Numbered from the stretch's first letter, positions 34,567 to 44,420 are shown. The stretch: DNA of 64,000 nt from Caulobacter sp. (GCA_029866155.1 JARWZW010000047.1:1-64000), one strand, 5' to 3'. The notes: generated by a model not told the origin, from the sequence alone. Program-made: numbers and translations.

Positions 34567-37530
34567 TCAGGCGAAGGCTTCGGCCAGGAAGGCTTCCAGT
34601 TCCTTCATGTGGCGGCTCATCATCCCCGCCGCCGTCGAGGCGGATGCCGGTCGACCGACATAGCGGGCGCGCTTGGCCTTGATCCGCATCCGCTCCAGGG
34701 TCAGCTCCAGCCAGGGGTCGACAAAGGTCCAGCCGCCCATGTTCTTGGGTTCTTCCTGGACCCACATCAGTTCGGCGTTCGGGAAACGGGCCAGGACCGC
34801 CATGACCGACTTCATCGGCCAGGGATAGAACTGCTCGATTCGCATGATGTAGACGTCGTTGCGGCCGGTCTTGGCCCGCGCGTCGATCAGGTCGTAATAG
34901 ACCTTGCCCGAACAGGCGATCACCCGGGTGATACGGTCGTCCGGCGCCAGGGTGACGCCGCCGACATCGCAGCCGGCCTCGGCCCCATCCAACATGACCC
35001 TGTGGAAGCTGGCGTTGTCGGCCATGTCGGACAGGTTGGAGATAGCCTTCTTGTGCCGCAGCAGGCTCTTGGGCGTCATGACGACCAGGGGCTTGCGGAA
35101 GTCGCGATGCACCTGCCTGCGCAGGGCGTGGAAATAGTTGGCAGGGGTCGAGCAGTTCAGGACCTGCATGTTGTCCTCGGCGCAGGCCTGCAGGAAACGC
35201 TCCAGGCGAGCCGAGCTGTGTTCCGGTCCCTGGCCTTCGTAGCCATGGGGCAGAAGCATCACCAGCCCGCTCATCCGCAGCCACTTGCGCTCGCCGGAGG
35301 TGATGAACTGGTCAATCACGACCTGGGCGCCGTTCACGAAATCGCCGAACTGCGCTTCCCAGACCGTCAGGGTGTTGGGGTCCGCCAGGGAGAAGCCGTA
35401 CTCGAAGCCCAGCACCGCCTCTTCCGACAGCAGGGAGTCGATGACCTCGTAGTTGGCCTGACCGGGACGGATGTTGTTGAGCGGCGTGTAATGCTCTTCC
35501 GTCGTCTGGTCGATCATGTCGGAATGGCGCTGGGTGAAGGTGCCGCGCACGCTGTCCTGGCCGGACAGCCTGACCGGATACCCCTCGTCCAGCAAACTGG
35601 CGAAGGCCAGGTGTTCCGCAAGAGCCCAGTCGATCCCTTCGCCGGATTCAATGGCGCCGCGGCGGTTCTCGATCATCCTGCGGACGGTCTTGTGAACATC
35701 CACGGAGTCCGGGACCGTGGTGATCCGCCGGCCGAGATAGGCGAGGTTCTGGATCGGGACACCGGTCTTGCCGCGACGTTCCTCGTCCTCCGGCTGGGCC
35801 ATGCCCGACCATTTGCCGTCCAGCCAGTCGGCCTTGTCGGCCTTGTAGGTCTTGCCGGCCTCGAATTCCCGGTCGAGGAAGCTGTCGAACTCGTTGATCC
35901 AGCCGTCGATCTCGGCGGCGGAAACCACGGCCTCCTCGATCAGCCGCCGCGAATAGATCTCTCGGGTCGAGGGGTGGTTCTTGATCCGCGCATACATCAG
36001 CGGCTGGGTCATTGTGGGGTCATCCCCCTCATTGTGACCAAATCGCCGGTAGCAGAACATGTCGATGACCACGTCCTTGCCGAACTTCTGGCGGTACTCT
36101 GTGGCCACCTTGGCGGCATAGACCACGGCTTCGGGGTCATCGCCATTGACGTGAAGGATGGGGGCCTCGACCATCAGGGCCACATCGGACGGATAGGGGC
36201 TCGTGCGGCTGTAATGGGGCGCCGTGGTGAAGCCGATCTGGTTGTTGACGATGAAGTGGATCGTCCCGCCCGTGCGATAGCCCTTCAGGCCGGACAGGGC
36301 GAAACATTCAGCCACGACGCCCTGGCCGGCGAAGGCGGCGTCGCCATGCAGCAGCAGCGGCAGGACATAGCCGCGCCCGGCATCCGGCGTTTCGCGCAGG
36401 GTGAAGGCCTGCTTGGCCCGGGCCTTACCCAGCACCACCGGGTTGACGATCTCGAGATGGCTGGGGTTGGCGGTCAGGGACAGGTGGACATTGTTGCCGT
36501 CGAAGCTGCGGTCCGAGCTGGCCCCCAGGTGATACTTGACGTCGCCCGAGCCCTCGACATCGGAGGGCAGGGAGGTGCCGCCCTGAAACTCGTGGAAGAT
36601 CACATGGTAGGGTTTGCCCATCACGGCGGCCAGAACGTTCAGGCGCCCCCGGTGCGGCATTCCCAGGACGATGTCTTTCACCCCAAGGGCGCCGCCCCGC
36701 TTGATGATCTGTTCCAGGGCCGGGATACAGGCCTCGCCGCCATCCAGGCCGAAACGCTTGGTGCCAGGGAAGCGCTTCTGCAGGAACCGTTCGAAGCCCT
36801 CGGCCTCGATCAGCTTCTTGAGGATGGCGATCTTGCCTTCCTTGCTGAAGACGATCTCCTTGTCGCGGCCCTCGACCCGCTCCTGGATCCACCCCTTTTC
36901 CTGGGGGGTGGAGATATGCATGTACTGCACCCCCACGGCCCCGCAGTAGGTGCGCCGCAGGATCGAAAGGATCTCGCGGATGGTCGAGGTTTCCAGGCCC
37001 AGCACGAAGTCCAGGAAGATCGGACGATCGAGGTCGGCGTCGGTAAAGCCATAGGCCGCCGGATCCAGTTCGCTGGCGTCGCCCGGGGTGATGGCGATGC
37101 CCAGGGGGTCCAGCCTTGCCTTGAGGTGCCCGCGCATCCGGTAGGCGCGGATCATCATGATGGCGCGGAGGGAATCCAGGGTGGCGGCGCGGATGGTCTC
37201 GACGCTGGCGCCCGGCGAGCGTTCCTCGACCGCCTTGGCGATCTTGGCGCCGACCGCAGGGGCGGCTGGCCATTGGCCGTCCAGGGCCGGAAGCCATTCC
37301 GGGCGCGGCGGGGCCGGGCGGTCCTGGCTCCAGGGCGGCCGGGCAGCGGCGGCCTTTACCGCTTCTGCCTGTTCATGCAGGCTAGCGAAAAAGGCCTGCC
37401 AGGAGGGGTCTACGGAGTCCGGGGCGTCGGCCCATCGGGCATAGAGGTCTTCCACGAAGGCCGCGTTGCCGCCGTACAGGAAGGAGGTTTCGGTCAGAAC
37501 CTGGTTCAGTATGCCCGCGTCGTCCGCCAT
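34567..37530 (-). CDS. sucA: 2-Oxoglutarate dehydrogenase E1
   Basis: Thiamine-diphosphate-dependent decarboxylase that starts the conversion of 2-oxoglutarate to succinyl-CoA. The ATG at 37530 (MADDAGILNQVLTETSFLYG) gives 987 residues, matching the family. Landmarks in order: FLYGGNAAFVEDLYARW, the HRGRLNVLAAVMGKP substrate loop, GDAAFAGQGVVAECFALS with the ThDP motif, CYRRFGHNEGDDPTMTQP, and the C-terminal VWVQEEPKNMGGW-like stretch. The ORF is open 23 codons further upstream, but those do not match the family. First gene of the odh part of the TCA cluster. Confidence 0.96.
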   Translation of the reverse strand: MADDAGILNQVLTETSFLYGGNAAFVEDLYARWADAPDSVDPSWQAFFASLHEQAEAVKAAAARPPWSQDRPAPPRPEWLPALDGQWPAAPAVGAKIAKAVEERSPGASVETIRAATLDSLRAIMMIRAYRMRGHLKARLDPLGIAITPGDASELDPAAYGFTDADLDRPIFLDFVLGLETSTIREILSILRRTYCGAVGVQYMHISTPQEKGWIQERVEGRDKEIVFSKEGKIAILKKLIEAEGFERFLQKRFPGTKRFGLDGGEACIPALEQIIKRGGALGVKDIVLGMPHRGRLNVLAAVMGKPYHVIFHEFQGGTSLPSDVEGSGDVKYHLGASSDRSFDGNNVHLSLTANPSHLEIVNPVVLGKARAKQAFTLRETPDAGRGYVLPLLLHGDAAFAGQGVVAECFALSGLKGYRTGGTIHFIVNNQIGFTTAPHYSRTSPYPSDVALMVEAPILHVNGDDPEAVVYAAKVATEYRQKFGKDVVIDMFCYRRFGHNEGDDPTMTQPLMYARIKNHPSTREIYSRRLIEEAVVSAAEIDGWINEFDSFLDREFEAGKTYKADKADWLDGKWSGMAQPEDEERRGKTGVPIQNLAYLGRRITTVPDSVDVHKTVRRMIENRRGAIESGEGIDWALAEHLAFASLLDEGYPVRLSGQDSVRGTFTQRHSDMIDQTTEEHYTPLNNIRPGQANYEVIDSLLSEEAVLGFEYGFSLADPNTLTVWEAQFGDFVNGAQVVIDQFITSGERKWLRMSGLVMLLPHGYEGQGPEHSSARLERFLQACAEDNMQVLNCSTPANYFHALRRQVHRDFRKPLVVMTPKSLLRHKKAISNLSDMADNASFHRVMLDGAEAGCDVGGVTLAPDDRITRVIACSGKVYYDLIDARAKTGRNDVYIMRIEQFYPWPMKSVMAVLARFPNAELMWVQEEPKNMGGWTFVDPWLELTLERMRIKAKRARYVGRPASASTAAGMMSRHMKELEAFLAEAFA

Positions 37531-37580
37531 ATCACTTGCGCCTTCGTCACCGCCCCGGTGAGCGGTCCAAACAATGTGGT

Positions 37581-37611
37581 CCCCATATAGGCTTCTCACC
37601 TGTTTATGGGG
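37581..37611 (-). promoter_or_regulatory. Inverted repeat in the sucA leader
   Basis: CCCCATA and TATGGGG form a perfect 7-bp dyad with 17 bases between, 51-81 bases before the sucA ATG. It could be an operator or a 5' UTR stem. The region upstream is unusually A+T-rich (GTTGATTAATTGAC on the minus strand at about 37637-37650), as expected for a promoter. Confidence 0.35.
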
Positions 37612-37680
37612 AGCTAAAGGCGCAGCATCACGTGGTTTTTCGTCAATTAATCAACTTCGGGCGCGCCCGGGCAAGCCGCG

Positions 37681-37697
37681 CCCCCTCTGCGAGGGGG
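37681..37697 (-). terminator. Stem-loop after sucD
   Basis: CCCCCTC and GAGGGGG pair around TGC, about 18 bases past the sucD stop on the minus strand. No U-tract. Confidence 0.5.
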
Positions 37698-37714
37698 GGC
37701 TGGCCGCCAGATTG

Positions 37715-38599
37715 TCAGCCCCTCAGCAGCTCGACCAGGGTTTCGCCGAGCCGGGCCGGGGAAGGAGAAACCCGGACCCCGGCGGCTTCCATGGCCGCGA
37801 TCTTGTCTTCGGCGCCGCCCTTGCCGCCGCTGATGATGGCGCCGGCATGGCCCATGCGACGTCCGGGAGGCGCCGTCCGGCCCGCGATGAAGCCGACCGT
37901 GGGCTTCCAGCGGCCCTTCTTCTTTTCATCGGCCAGGAACTGGGCGGCGTCTTCCTCGGCGCTGCCGCCGATCTCGCCGATCATGATGATCGACTTGGTG
38001 TCGGGATCGGCCAGGTACATTTCCAGGATGTCGATGAACTCGGTGCCCTTGACCGGGTCACCGCCGATGCCGACCGCGCTGGTCTGGCCGAGGCCGACAT
38101 TGGTGGTCTGGAACACGGCTTCATAGGTCAGGGTGCCCGACCGCGACACGACGCCAACGCTGCCGGCCGAGAATATGCCGCCCGGCATGATGCCGATCTT
38201 GCACTGGTTGGGGGTCATGACGCCCGGGCAGTTGGGGCCGATCAGGCGCGACTTGGAGCCGGACAGGGACCGCTTGACCTTGATCATGTCGGCCACCGGA
38301 ATGCCTTCGGTGATGCAGACAATCAGGGGGATTTCCGCCGCGATGGCCTCGCAGATGCTGTCGGCCGCGAAGGGGGGCGGAACATAGATCACCGAGGCGT
38401 CGGCTCCGGTGGCCTCCACGGCTTCGCTGACGGTGTCGAACACCGGCAGGCCGACATGGGTCGAGCCGCCCTTGCCGGGGGTCACGCCGCCGACCATCTT
38501 CGTACCGTAGGCGATGGCCTGTTCGGTATGGAAGGTGCCCTGGCTGCCGGTGATGCCCTGACAGATGACCTTGGTGTTCTTGTCGATGAGGATGGACAT
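37715..38599 (-). CDS. sucD: Succinyl-CoA synthetase alpha subunit
   Basis: With SucC it makes succinate and ATP/GTP from succinyl-CoA. The CoA-binding fold is at the N-terminus ([20 protein letters not shown]), and the phosphorylated histidine is His251 in [25 protein letters not shown] and [13 protein letters not shown] are further signatures. 294 residues. It is separated from sucC by a secreted-protein gene, an unusual arrangement. Confidence 0.97.
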   Translation of the reverse strand: MSILIDKNTKVICQGITGSQGTFHTEQAIAYGTKMVGGVTPGKGGSTHVGLPVFDTVSEAVEATGADASVIYVPPPFAADSICEAIAAEIPLIVCITEGIPVADMIKVKRSLSGSKSRLIGPNCPGVMTPNQCKIGIMPGGIFSAGSVGVVSRSGTLTYEAVFQTTNVGLGQTSAVGIGGDPVKGTEFIDILEMYLADPDTKSIIMIGEIGGSAEEDAAQFLADEKKKGRWKPTVGFIAGRTAPPGRRMGHAGAIISGGKGGAEDKIAAMEAAGVRVSPSPARLGETLVELLRG

Positions 38600-38684
38600 G
38601 AGGACTTGTCTCTAGAGGCGGGAAAGGGAGAGGCCGACCAGCGGCGCAGGCGAGATGGGGGATAGGGAAGCGCGCATGGTTTCC

Positions 38685-39278
38685 CTAGTTTGCAGCCGGG
38701 GCTGCTTTTTCGACGGTCGAGGTCATCTGGATGCTCATGCCGTGATACCCGACCACATTGGCGGCCTGGCTCCCGGCCTTGACGAAGCTGTTCTGGAGAT
38801 CCCAGACCCCCTCGATTCCCTCGACATTCCAGATCTGGGCGGTCAGGCCGACAGTGTCGACGGTCTGGGCCGGTGCTTCCTTGAGCCAGACCGTGATGGG
38901 TTCCGGGGCGATGGCCGGGGCGGCGAAGTCGAACAGATAACAGCCTGTCAGGCTCATGATGTCCGACCGCACCGTGGTCAGGACCAGATAGACCGGATGT
39001 CCGGACAGGTCCTTGCGCCAGGCGCCCAGGTCTCCGTCAATGCCCTCGGCGGCGTCCTCGGCCATTTCAGACCGCGATAGCCGCAGGACCTCGGCCAGCA
39101 TGGGATGGTCGGCGTCCAGGGTGGAACGCCAGCCTTCCCGCGCAAAGACCGCCGGACGCTTTTCGGGCGCCCGGTGATCAGGAAGGCAGGCGGCCTTGAA
39201 GGCTTCCAGCCGCGCGTCAGCCCCTGCGGCCGGAGCCGCCTGGGTCATCAGCAGCAGGGAGGCCAGGGCTGCAAGCAT
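38685..39278 (-). CDS. Secreted protein of unknown function between sucC and sucD
   Basis: Not recognised. A signal peptide ([20 protein letters not shown]) leads to a mature domain of about 175 residues with two cysteines ([24 protein letters not shown]) that could form a disulfide. Strand-rich stretches such as [17 protein letters not shown] and [15 protein letters not shown] suggest a compact periplasmic fold. The ATG shares one base with the sucC stop (TGATG), so translation is coupled to sucC. Nothing links it to succinyl-CoA metabolism apart from position. Confidence 0.75.
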   Translation of the reverse strand: MLAALASLLLMTQAAPAAGADARLEAFKAACLPDHRAPEKRPAVFAREGWRSTLDADHPMLAEVLRLSRSEMAEDAAEGIDGDLGAWRKDLSGHPVYLVLTTVRSDIMSLTGCYLFDFAAPAIAPEPITVWLKEAPAQTVDTVGLTAQIWNVEGIEGVWDLQNSFVKAGSQAANVVGYHGMSIQMTSTVEKAAPAAN

Positions 39279-40471
39279 CAGCCGCGGACCGCCTTGACGA
39301 TCTTTTCGGCGCCATCCGACAGGTCGTTGGCGGCGATCACGTTCAGGCCGCTTTCGGAGATGATCTTCTTGCCGAGGTCGACATTGGTGCCTTCCAGCCG
39401 GACCACCAGCGGAACCTGCAGTCCGACTTCCTTGACCGCGGCGATGACGCCCTCGGCAATGATGTCGCAGCGCATGATGCCGCCGAAGATGTTGACCAGG
39501 ATGCCTTTGACGTTGGGATCGGCCGTAATGATCTTGAAGGCCGCCGTCACCTTTTCCTTGCTGGCGCCGCCGCCGACATCGAGGAAGTTGGCCGGCTCTG
39601 CGCCATACAGCTTGATGATGTCCATGGTGGCCATGGCCAGGCCGGCCCCGTTGACCATGCAGCCGATTTCGCCGTCCAGGGCGATGTAGCTGAGGTCGTA
39701 CTTGCTGGCCTCGATTTCCTTTGCGTCTTCCTCGCTCTCGTCGCGCAGGGCGAAGATGTCGGGATGGCGGAAGAGGGCGTTGCCGTCAAAGCTGACCTTG
39801 GCGTCGAGGACCCGAAGGTGGTTGTCGCCGGTGACGATCAACGGGTTGATCTCCAGCATCTCCATGTCCTTGGCCACGAAGGCGGCATAGAGCTGACCCA
39901 GCAGGCTGGCGGCTTCCTTGGCGAGACCGCCGCTCAGGCCCAGCGACTTCGAAAGGGTCCGGCCATGATGGGCCATGACGCCGGTCGCCGGATCGATCGA
40001 GAAGGTGTGGATGAGGTCGGGCGTGTTGTGCGCCACATCCTCGATGTCCATGCCGCCTTCGGTGGAGGCGACCACCGAAACCCGGCTGGTTTCACGATCC
40101 ACCAGAAGGGACAGGTAGAATTCCTTGGCGATGTCGGCGCCTTCCTCGATGTAGAGGCGGTTCACCTGCTTGCCCTTGGGGCCCGTCTGATGGGTCACCA
40201 GGACCCGACCCAGCATTTCCTCGGCGTTGACGCGGACATATTCCGCAGACTTCACCACCCGGACGCCGCCCTTGGAGTCGGGGCCGAGACCTTCGAACCG
40301 GCCCTTGCCGCGGCCGCCGGCATGGATCTGGCTTTTCACCACATAGACCGGACCGCCCAGCTTCTCGGCGGCCTCGGCCGCTTCATCCGGGGTGAACGCA
40401 GCATAGCCGCGCGGAACGGGGACGCCGAATTCGGCGAGGACGGCCTTGGCCTGGTGTTCGTGAATATTCAT
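39278..40471 (-). CDS. sucC: Succinyl-CoA synthetase beta subunit (ADP/GDP-forming)
   Basis: The nucleotide-binding partner of SucD. The N-terminus [20 protein letters not shown] is diagnostic and fixes the start at 40471. ATP-grasp motifs include [17 protein letters not shown] and [20 protein letters not shown]; the C-terminal domain has [18 protein letters not shown] and [17 protein letters not shown]. 397 residues. No canonical ribosome site precedes the ATG. The often-adjacent malate dehydrogenase gene is absent here; an MFS carrier gene lies upstream instead. Confidence 0.97.
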   Translation of the reverse strand: MNIHEHQAKAVLAEFGVPVPRGYAAFTPDEAAEAAEKLGGPVYVVKSQIHAGGRGKGRFEGLGPDSKGGVRVVKSAEYVRVNAEEMLGRVLVTHQTGPKGKQVNRLYIEEGADIAKEFYLSLLVDRETSRVSVVASTEGGMDIEDVAHNTPDLIHTFSIDPATGVMAHHGRTLSKSLGLSGGLAKEAASLLGQLYAAFVAKDMEMLEINPLIVTGDNHLRVLDAKVSFDGNALFRHPDIFALRDESEEDAKEIEASKYDLSYIALDGEIGCMVNGAGLAMATMDIIKLYGAEPANFLDVGGGASKEKVTAAFKIITADPNVKGILVNIFGGIMRCDIIAEGVIAAVKEVGLQVPLVVRLEGTNVDLGKKIISESGLNVIAANDLSDGAEKIVKAVRG

Positions 40472-40631
40472 CGCTTGAAAGGGCTCGCCTGACGGGAAGC
40501 GCCCGCTTTGGCGCGGGCCGGGGGCGTTATAGGCGCCGCACACAAGGCCGCGCAACCCGCCCCGAACGGTCGGCTGCAAACTAGCTGATCGCCTGACCTG
40601 TGCAGGGCGGACCCTGCCGCTACGTCCGTTT

Positions 40632-40662
40632 GGGCGGGCGGCCGGCCCGGCTGGTCCCGCCC
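40632..40662 (-). terminator. Stem-loop after the MFS gene
   Basis: GGGCGGG and CCCGCCC enclose a further G+C-rich dyad (GGCCGGCC). It follows the MFS stop by 14 bases on the minus strand. No U-tract. Confidence 0.45.
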
Positions 40663-40675
40663 GCAGTTCCGGTCA

Positions 40676-41962
40676 TCAGTCCACCCAGTCCTGCTGCAGC
40701 CGCCGGCTTGCGGCGAAGAACAGGCCGGCGCTGACCAGGTAGAAGGCCAGGCCGCTGTATATGGCGTAGCGCAGGCTTTCGGCCCCGAACCGGGGCTCCA
40801 GGAAGTCCGACACGGCGCCGAAGTAGTAGGTGCCCAGGCCGAGGCCGATCAGGTTGTTGACGAACAGGAAGGCGGCCGATGCGGTCGAGCGCATCTGGCC
40901 GGGCACCAGGTGCTGGATCGAGGTGATGATGGGGCCAAGCCAGGCCAGGTTCAGGCCCTGGGGGATCAGGAACAGGAAGAAGGCGATCCAGAGGTTGGAG
41001 GCGCCGATGGCGAGGAAGAAGCAGGGCAGGGCAATCAGGAAGGCGACGGCCGGGACCAGGGGATAGGCCGCCTTGGACTTTCCGCCGAAGCGGTCGGCCA
41101 GCCAGCCGCCGCCCCAGACCCCGGCCACCCCGCCCACCAGGGTCAGGACTCCGAGGAACAGCGAACGGTCCACAAGGCCAAGGCCGAGGCTGCGTTCAAA
41201 GAAGCTGGGCAGCCAGAAGGCGACCCCATAGCCGCAGACCGAAGAGGCGGCGGCCCCCAGGGACAGCAGCCAGAAGCTGGGCTTGGGCAGCAGGGTCTTC
41301 ATCACGGACCCCAGGCTGGCGGCGGGGGGCTGGGCCAATGCCGCTTCACCCGCCGGTGCGAAGTCTCCGCCCCGGCGGGGATCGCGGACGGTCAGGCGGA
41401 ACAGCGGCGCCAGCAGCACGCCGCAAAGGCCTACGACGACAAAGGCCGTGCGCCAGTCGATGGCGGCGGCGATCAAGCCGCCGAACAGGATGCCAAGGGC
41501 GCTGCCGATGGGAATGCCGAAACTGTAGGCGGCCAGGGCGCGCGCCCGCTGGGTCGGCGGGAAATAGTCGGAGATCAGGCTGTAGGCCGGGGCCGTTCCG
41601 CCCGCCTCGCCGATCCCCACGCCCATTCGGCAGAGGAAAAGCTGCCAGAAGCCGGTGGCCAGGCCGCAGAGGGCTGTAAAGCCGCTCCATATGGTCAGGG
41701 CGCCGGTCATGATCCAGGTGCGGCTGCCGCGGTCGGCCAGCCAGGCCACGGGAATGCCGAGCCCGGTGTAGAACAGGGCGAAGGCCAGGCCGCCCATCAG
41801 GCCCAGCTGGCTGTCCGTGAGGCCCAGATCGGCCTTGATGGACCCGGCCAGGATGCCGAGGATCTGCCGGTCGAGGAAGTTGAAGGTGTAGACGACGATC
41901 AGGATCGCCAGGACATAGGTCCGGTAGCCGGCGCTGGGCGCCTGGGTCTGCGGCGTGGTCAT
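40676..41962 (-). CDS. MFS transporter, spinster-like
   Basis: A 12-segment inner-membrane carrier of 428 residues. The N-terminal half shows the typical first helix YVLAILIVVYTFNFLDRQIL, the loop GLGIPVAWLADRGSRTWI and the MGVGIGEAGGTAPAYSLISDYF motif common in the spinster-like group. No binding protein or ATPase accompanies it. It lies 90 bases downstream of a TonB-dependent receptor on the same strand, so the two may carry one substrate across both membranes. The substrate cannot be read; in related bacteria such pairs often serve sugars, organic acids or aromatic compounds. Confidence 0.9.
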   Translation of the reverse strand: MTTPQTQAPSAGYRTYVLAILIVVYTFNFLDRQILGILAGSIKADLGLTDSQLGLMGGLAFALFYTGLGIPVAWLADRGSRTWIMTGALTIWSGFTALCGLATGFWQLFLCRMGVGIGEAGGTAPAYSLISDYFPPTQRARALAAYSFGIPIGSALGILFGGLIAAAIDWRTAFVVVGLCGVLLAPLFRLTVRDPRRGGDFAPAGEAALAQPPAASLGSVMKTLLPKPSFWLLSLGAAASSVCGYGVAFWLPSFFERSLGLGLVDRSLFLGVLTLVGGVAGVWGGGWLADRFGGKSKAAYPLVPAVAFLIALPCFFLAIGASNLWIAFFLFLIPQGLNLAWLGPIITSIQHLVPGQMRSTASAAFLFVNNLIGLGLGTYYFGAVSDFLEPRFGAESLRYAIYSGLAFYLVSAGLFFAASRRLQQDWVD

Positions 41963-42001
41963 GGGCGGGCTCCGATCGACAGGGTCAGGGCTTGAGGCAA
42001 G

Positions 42002-42034
42002 AAAAAGGGGCGGCCCGTCGCCGGGCCGCCCCCC
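42002..42034 (-). terminator. Strong intrinsic terminator after the TonB-dependent receptor
   Basis: On the minus strand GGGGCGGCCCG pairs with CGGGCCGCCCC around a 4-base loop and is followed by TTTTT. It starts 18 bases past the receptor stop. It should separate the receptor from the MFS gene, at least partly. Confidence 0.88.
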
Positions 42035-42052
42035 AAGTCTGGACAGGGTGGA

Positions 42053-44320
42053 CTAGAATTTCACCTCTGCCCCGAAGGTCAGGGTGCGGGGCGGGCCGTA
42101 GAAGCCGACCACCGAGTTGCCGAACAGGACACCGGCCGTCTGCGGGAAGTTGTAGCCGCCGATCCGGTAGCGCTCGTCGCCGAGGTTCTTGCCGGTGAAG
42201 GTCAGCTTCCAGGAACCGCTCGGGGCAGTCCAGACAGCGCTCAGGTCGGCCAGCCAGAAGGATTTCTGGTCGAGCAGCGGAGCCGCGAACTCGAACTGCT
42301 GGTACTGGTCGCGGAACGAGGCGCTGGGGGTGATGGCCAGGTCGCCGCCGGCCAGGTCCAGGGTCCAGGTCGCGTTGACGTTGGCCGTCCATTCCGGGGT
42401 GTTTTGGAATTCCGCAAGGTCAGCGATGTTCAGATAGACGCCGCCGGCCGGGACCACGACGCCGGTCAGGGGATTGATGGCGCCGGCCGGATAGAAGCGG
42501 ATGAACTCGTTATACTCGGCCTTGATGTAGCCCAGGGTCAGGCCGGCCCGCAGGTTTTCGGTGAAGCGCAGGGTGCTTTCCAGTTCCCAGCCCCACATGT
42601 CGGAAGAGCCGACATTGTCGACGAAGCTGGCGATGCCGGCCCCGACGGGAACCTGGGTGGTGACCTGCTGGTCCTTGTACTCGGCCTTGAAGAAGGCCGT
42701 GGCGAAGCTGACCTTGCCGTCATGGAGCGAGCCCTTGAGGCCCAGTTCGTAGCTGTCGACGGTTTCCGGGTCATAGCCATTGACCGTTTGCGGCGTCAGG
42801 AAGACGTCGCCGCGCATGTCGAAGCCGCCGGACTTGAAGCCCTGTCCGTAGGACAGATAGGTGGTCAGGTCTTCGGTCAGGTCGTAGCTCAGGCTGACCC
42901 GCGGGGTGAACTTCTCGAAGGTGTTGTCGTTGGTGTAGTTGGACCGCACCAGCAGAGGGGCGCGGGGCGCGCCGCCGTTGAGCGGGCTGCGGGTGGCGCC
43001 CAGGTAGTTGGCGCGGAAAACCGTGCCTTCCTTCTTGTCCTGGGTCCAGCGCCCGCCGACCGACACCTTGAAGCGATCCGTGATGTCGATGCTGGCGTCG
43101 GCGAAGGCCGCGTAGCTGGTGGTCTTCACGCTGCCGCCAGTGCCGATGACGATGCCGGCCTGGCCGAGGATAGTGTCGAAGGCGCCTTCGGCGGTGCCGT
43201 CGAGGTAGTAGAGGCCGGCGACGCCCTGAACCCGCTCGCCGGTATAGAGCAGCTGAAGTTCCTGGGTGAACTGCTCGTCGGCGTAATAGGCCGGGATGTC
43301 GAGGATGGCGGCGGGCAGGCCGTCGAAATCGATGACGGTCTTGGTGTCGCCGTCGCGATAGGCGCTGATCGACTTGAAGGTCAGGCTGTCGCTGATGTCC
43401 CATTGGCCCGTGAAGGACAGGCCGCGGGTGCGGACATCGTTCTTGTCGCCGACGCCGGCCTGGGTGTCATAGACATCGCCAAGCGGCGCACCGCCAGCGA
43501 TCGGAACGCCGCCGGCGTTCAGGGCCTGGACTTCACGATAGCCATGGCGGGGATTGGAGTCGTCCTGGACCCAGTCACCGGCCAGACGGAAGAACAGGTC
43601 TTCGCTGGGCGACCACTCGGCCGACAGCCGGGCCGCCTGGGCGTCCTTGTCGTAATGTTCGGCGCCTGTGTTGCGGTTCTCTCCGAACCCGTCGCGCTTG
43701 TAGACGGCGAAGGCGCCGCCGACGGCGAAGGTGTCGCCGATGGGCAGGCTTCCCGAAGCGACCAGATCGCGCTGGTTATAGGAGCCAACGGCGCCCTTCA
43801 GGGACGCTTCCGGCTCGCTGCCCAGACGCTTGGTGACATACTTGATGGCGCCGCCGATTGTGTTGCGGCCGTACAGCGTGCCCTGGGGGCCGCGCAGCAC
43901 TTCAATACGCTGGATATCGAACACGTCCAGCACGGCGCCCTGGGGGCGGGCGACATAGACGTCGTCGATATAGAGACCCACGCCGGGCTCAAAGCCCCAG
44001 AGCGGGTCCTGCTGGCCAACGCCGCGGATGAAGCTGATCAGGGTGGAGTTGGTGCCCCGGGCCGCCTGGACCGTGGCGTTGGGCGTGATCTGGCCGATGA
44101 TGGTGATGTCGACGCCGCCGGTCCGTTCCAGGGCCTGCTCGCTGACGGCCGACACGGCGACCGGCACGTCCTTCAGGTTTTCCTCGCGGCGGCGGGCGGT
44201 GACGACCACCTCGCCCACTTCGGTGTCGCCGCTGGCGGCGACGTCCTGGGCATAGGCGCCCGTCGAGACTGCGCTCCAGGCGCAACCGGCCAGAAGCATG
44301 GCCTTCCACATGGTCTTCAT
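42053..44320 (-). CDS. TonB-dependent outer-membrane receptor
   Basis: A 755-residue ligand-gated porin driven by TonB. The signal peptide (MLLAGCAWSAVSTGAYA) is followed by the TonB-box-like GEVVVTARRREENLKDVP, the plug with QRIEVLRGPQGTLYGRNTIGG, and a 22-strand barrel ending ...RTLTFGAEVKF with the terminal Phe needed for insertion. The ATG at 44320 follows GGGAGGGCG. The sequence has the plain look of the Caulobacterales/Sphingomonadales receptor family. Neighbours: a TetR gene upstream and an MFS carrier downstream, all on one strand. Substrate unknown. Confidence 0.96.
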   Translation of the reverse strand: MKTMWKAMLLAGCAWSAVSTGAYAQDVAASGDTEVGEVVVTARRREENLKDVPVAVSAVSEQALERTGGVDITIIGQITPNATVQAARGTNSTLISFIRGVGQQDPLWGFEPGVGLYIDDVYVARPQGAVLDVFDIQRIEVLRGPQGTLYGRNTIGGAIKYVTKRLGSEPEASLKGAVGSYNQRDLVASGSLPIGDTFAVGGAFAVYKRDGFGENRNTGAEHYDKDAQAARLSAEWSPSEDLFFRLAGDWVQDDSNPRHGYREVQALNAGGVPIAGGAPLGDVYDTQAGVGDKNDVRTRGLSFTGQWDISDSLTFKSISAYRDGDTKTVIDFDGLPAAILDIPAYYADEQFTQELQLLYTGERVQGVAGLYYLDGTAEGAFDTILGQAGIVIGTGGSVKTTSYAAFADASIDITDRFKVSVGGRWTQDKKEGTVFRANYLGATRSPLNGGAPRAPLLVRSNYTNDNTFEKFTPRVSLSYDLTEDLTTYLSYGQGFKSGGFDMRGDVFLTPQTVNGYDPETVDSYELGLKGSLHDGKVSFATAFFKAEYKDQQVTTQVPVGAGIASFVDNVGSSDMWGWELESTLRFTENLRAGLTLGYIKAEYNEFIRFYPAGAINPLTGVVVPAGGVYLNIADLAEFQNTPEWTANVNATWTLDLAGGDLAITPSASFRDQYQQFEFAAPLLDQKSFWLADLSAVWTAPSGSWKLTFTGKNLGDERYRIGGYNFPQTAGVLFGNSVVGFYGPPRTLTFGAEVKF

Positions 44321-44392
44321 CGTTTCGCCCTCCCTAAAGGCGTCGCTTGTCGGCCCTATGGCCCTCTGGTCCGTTGCCGGACGCTGCTAAAT

Positions 44393-44420
44393 CCAAAAAT
44401 TCACCGAAAGGAGAATTTGG
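44393..44420. promoter_or_regulatory. Candidate operator before the receptor gene
   Basis: CCAAAAATTC and GAATTTGG form an imperfect dyad with 10 bases between, in an A+T-rich patch 73-100 bases upstream of the receptor ATG. TetR-family operators often look like this, and a TetR gene ends 116 bases away. Confidence 0.35.

Noticed and set aside
34444-37590. A 1048-codon plus-strand frame opposite sucA
   Set aside because: Antisense shadow of 2-oxoglutarate dehydrogenase E1, which has every family landmark on the other strand.
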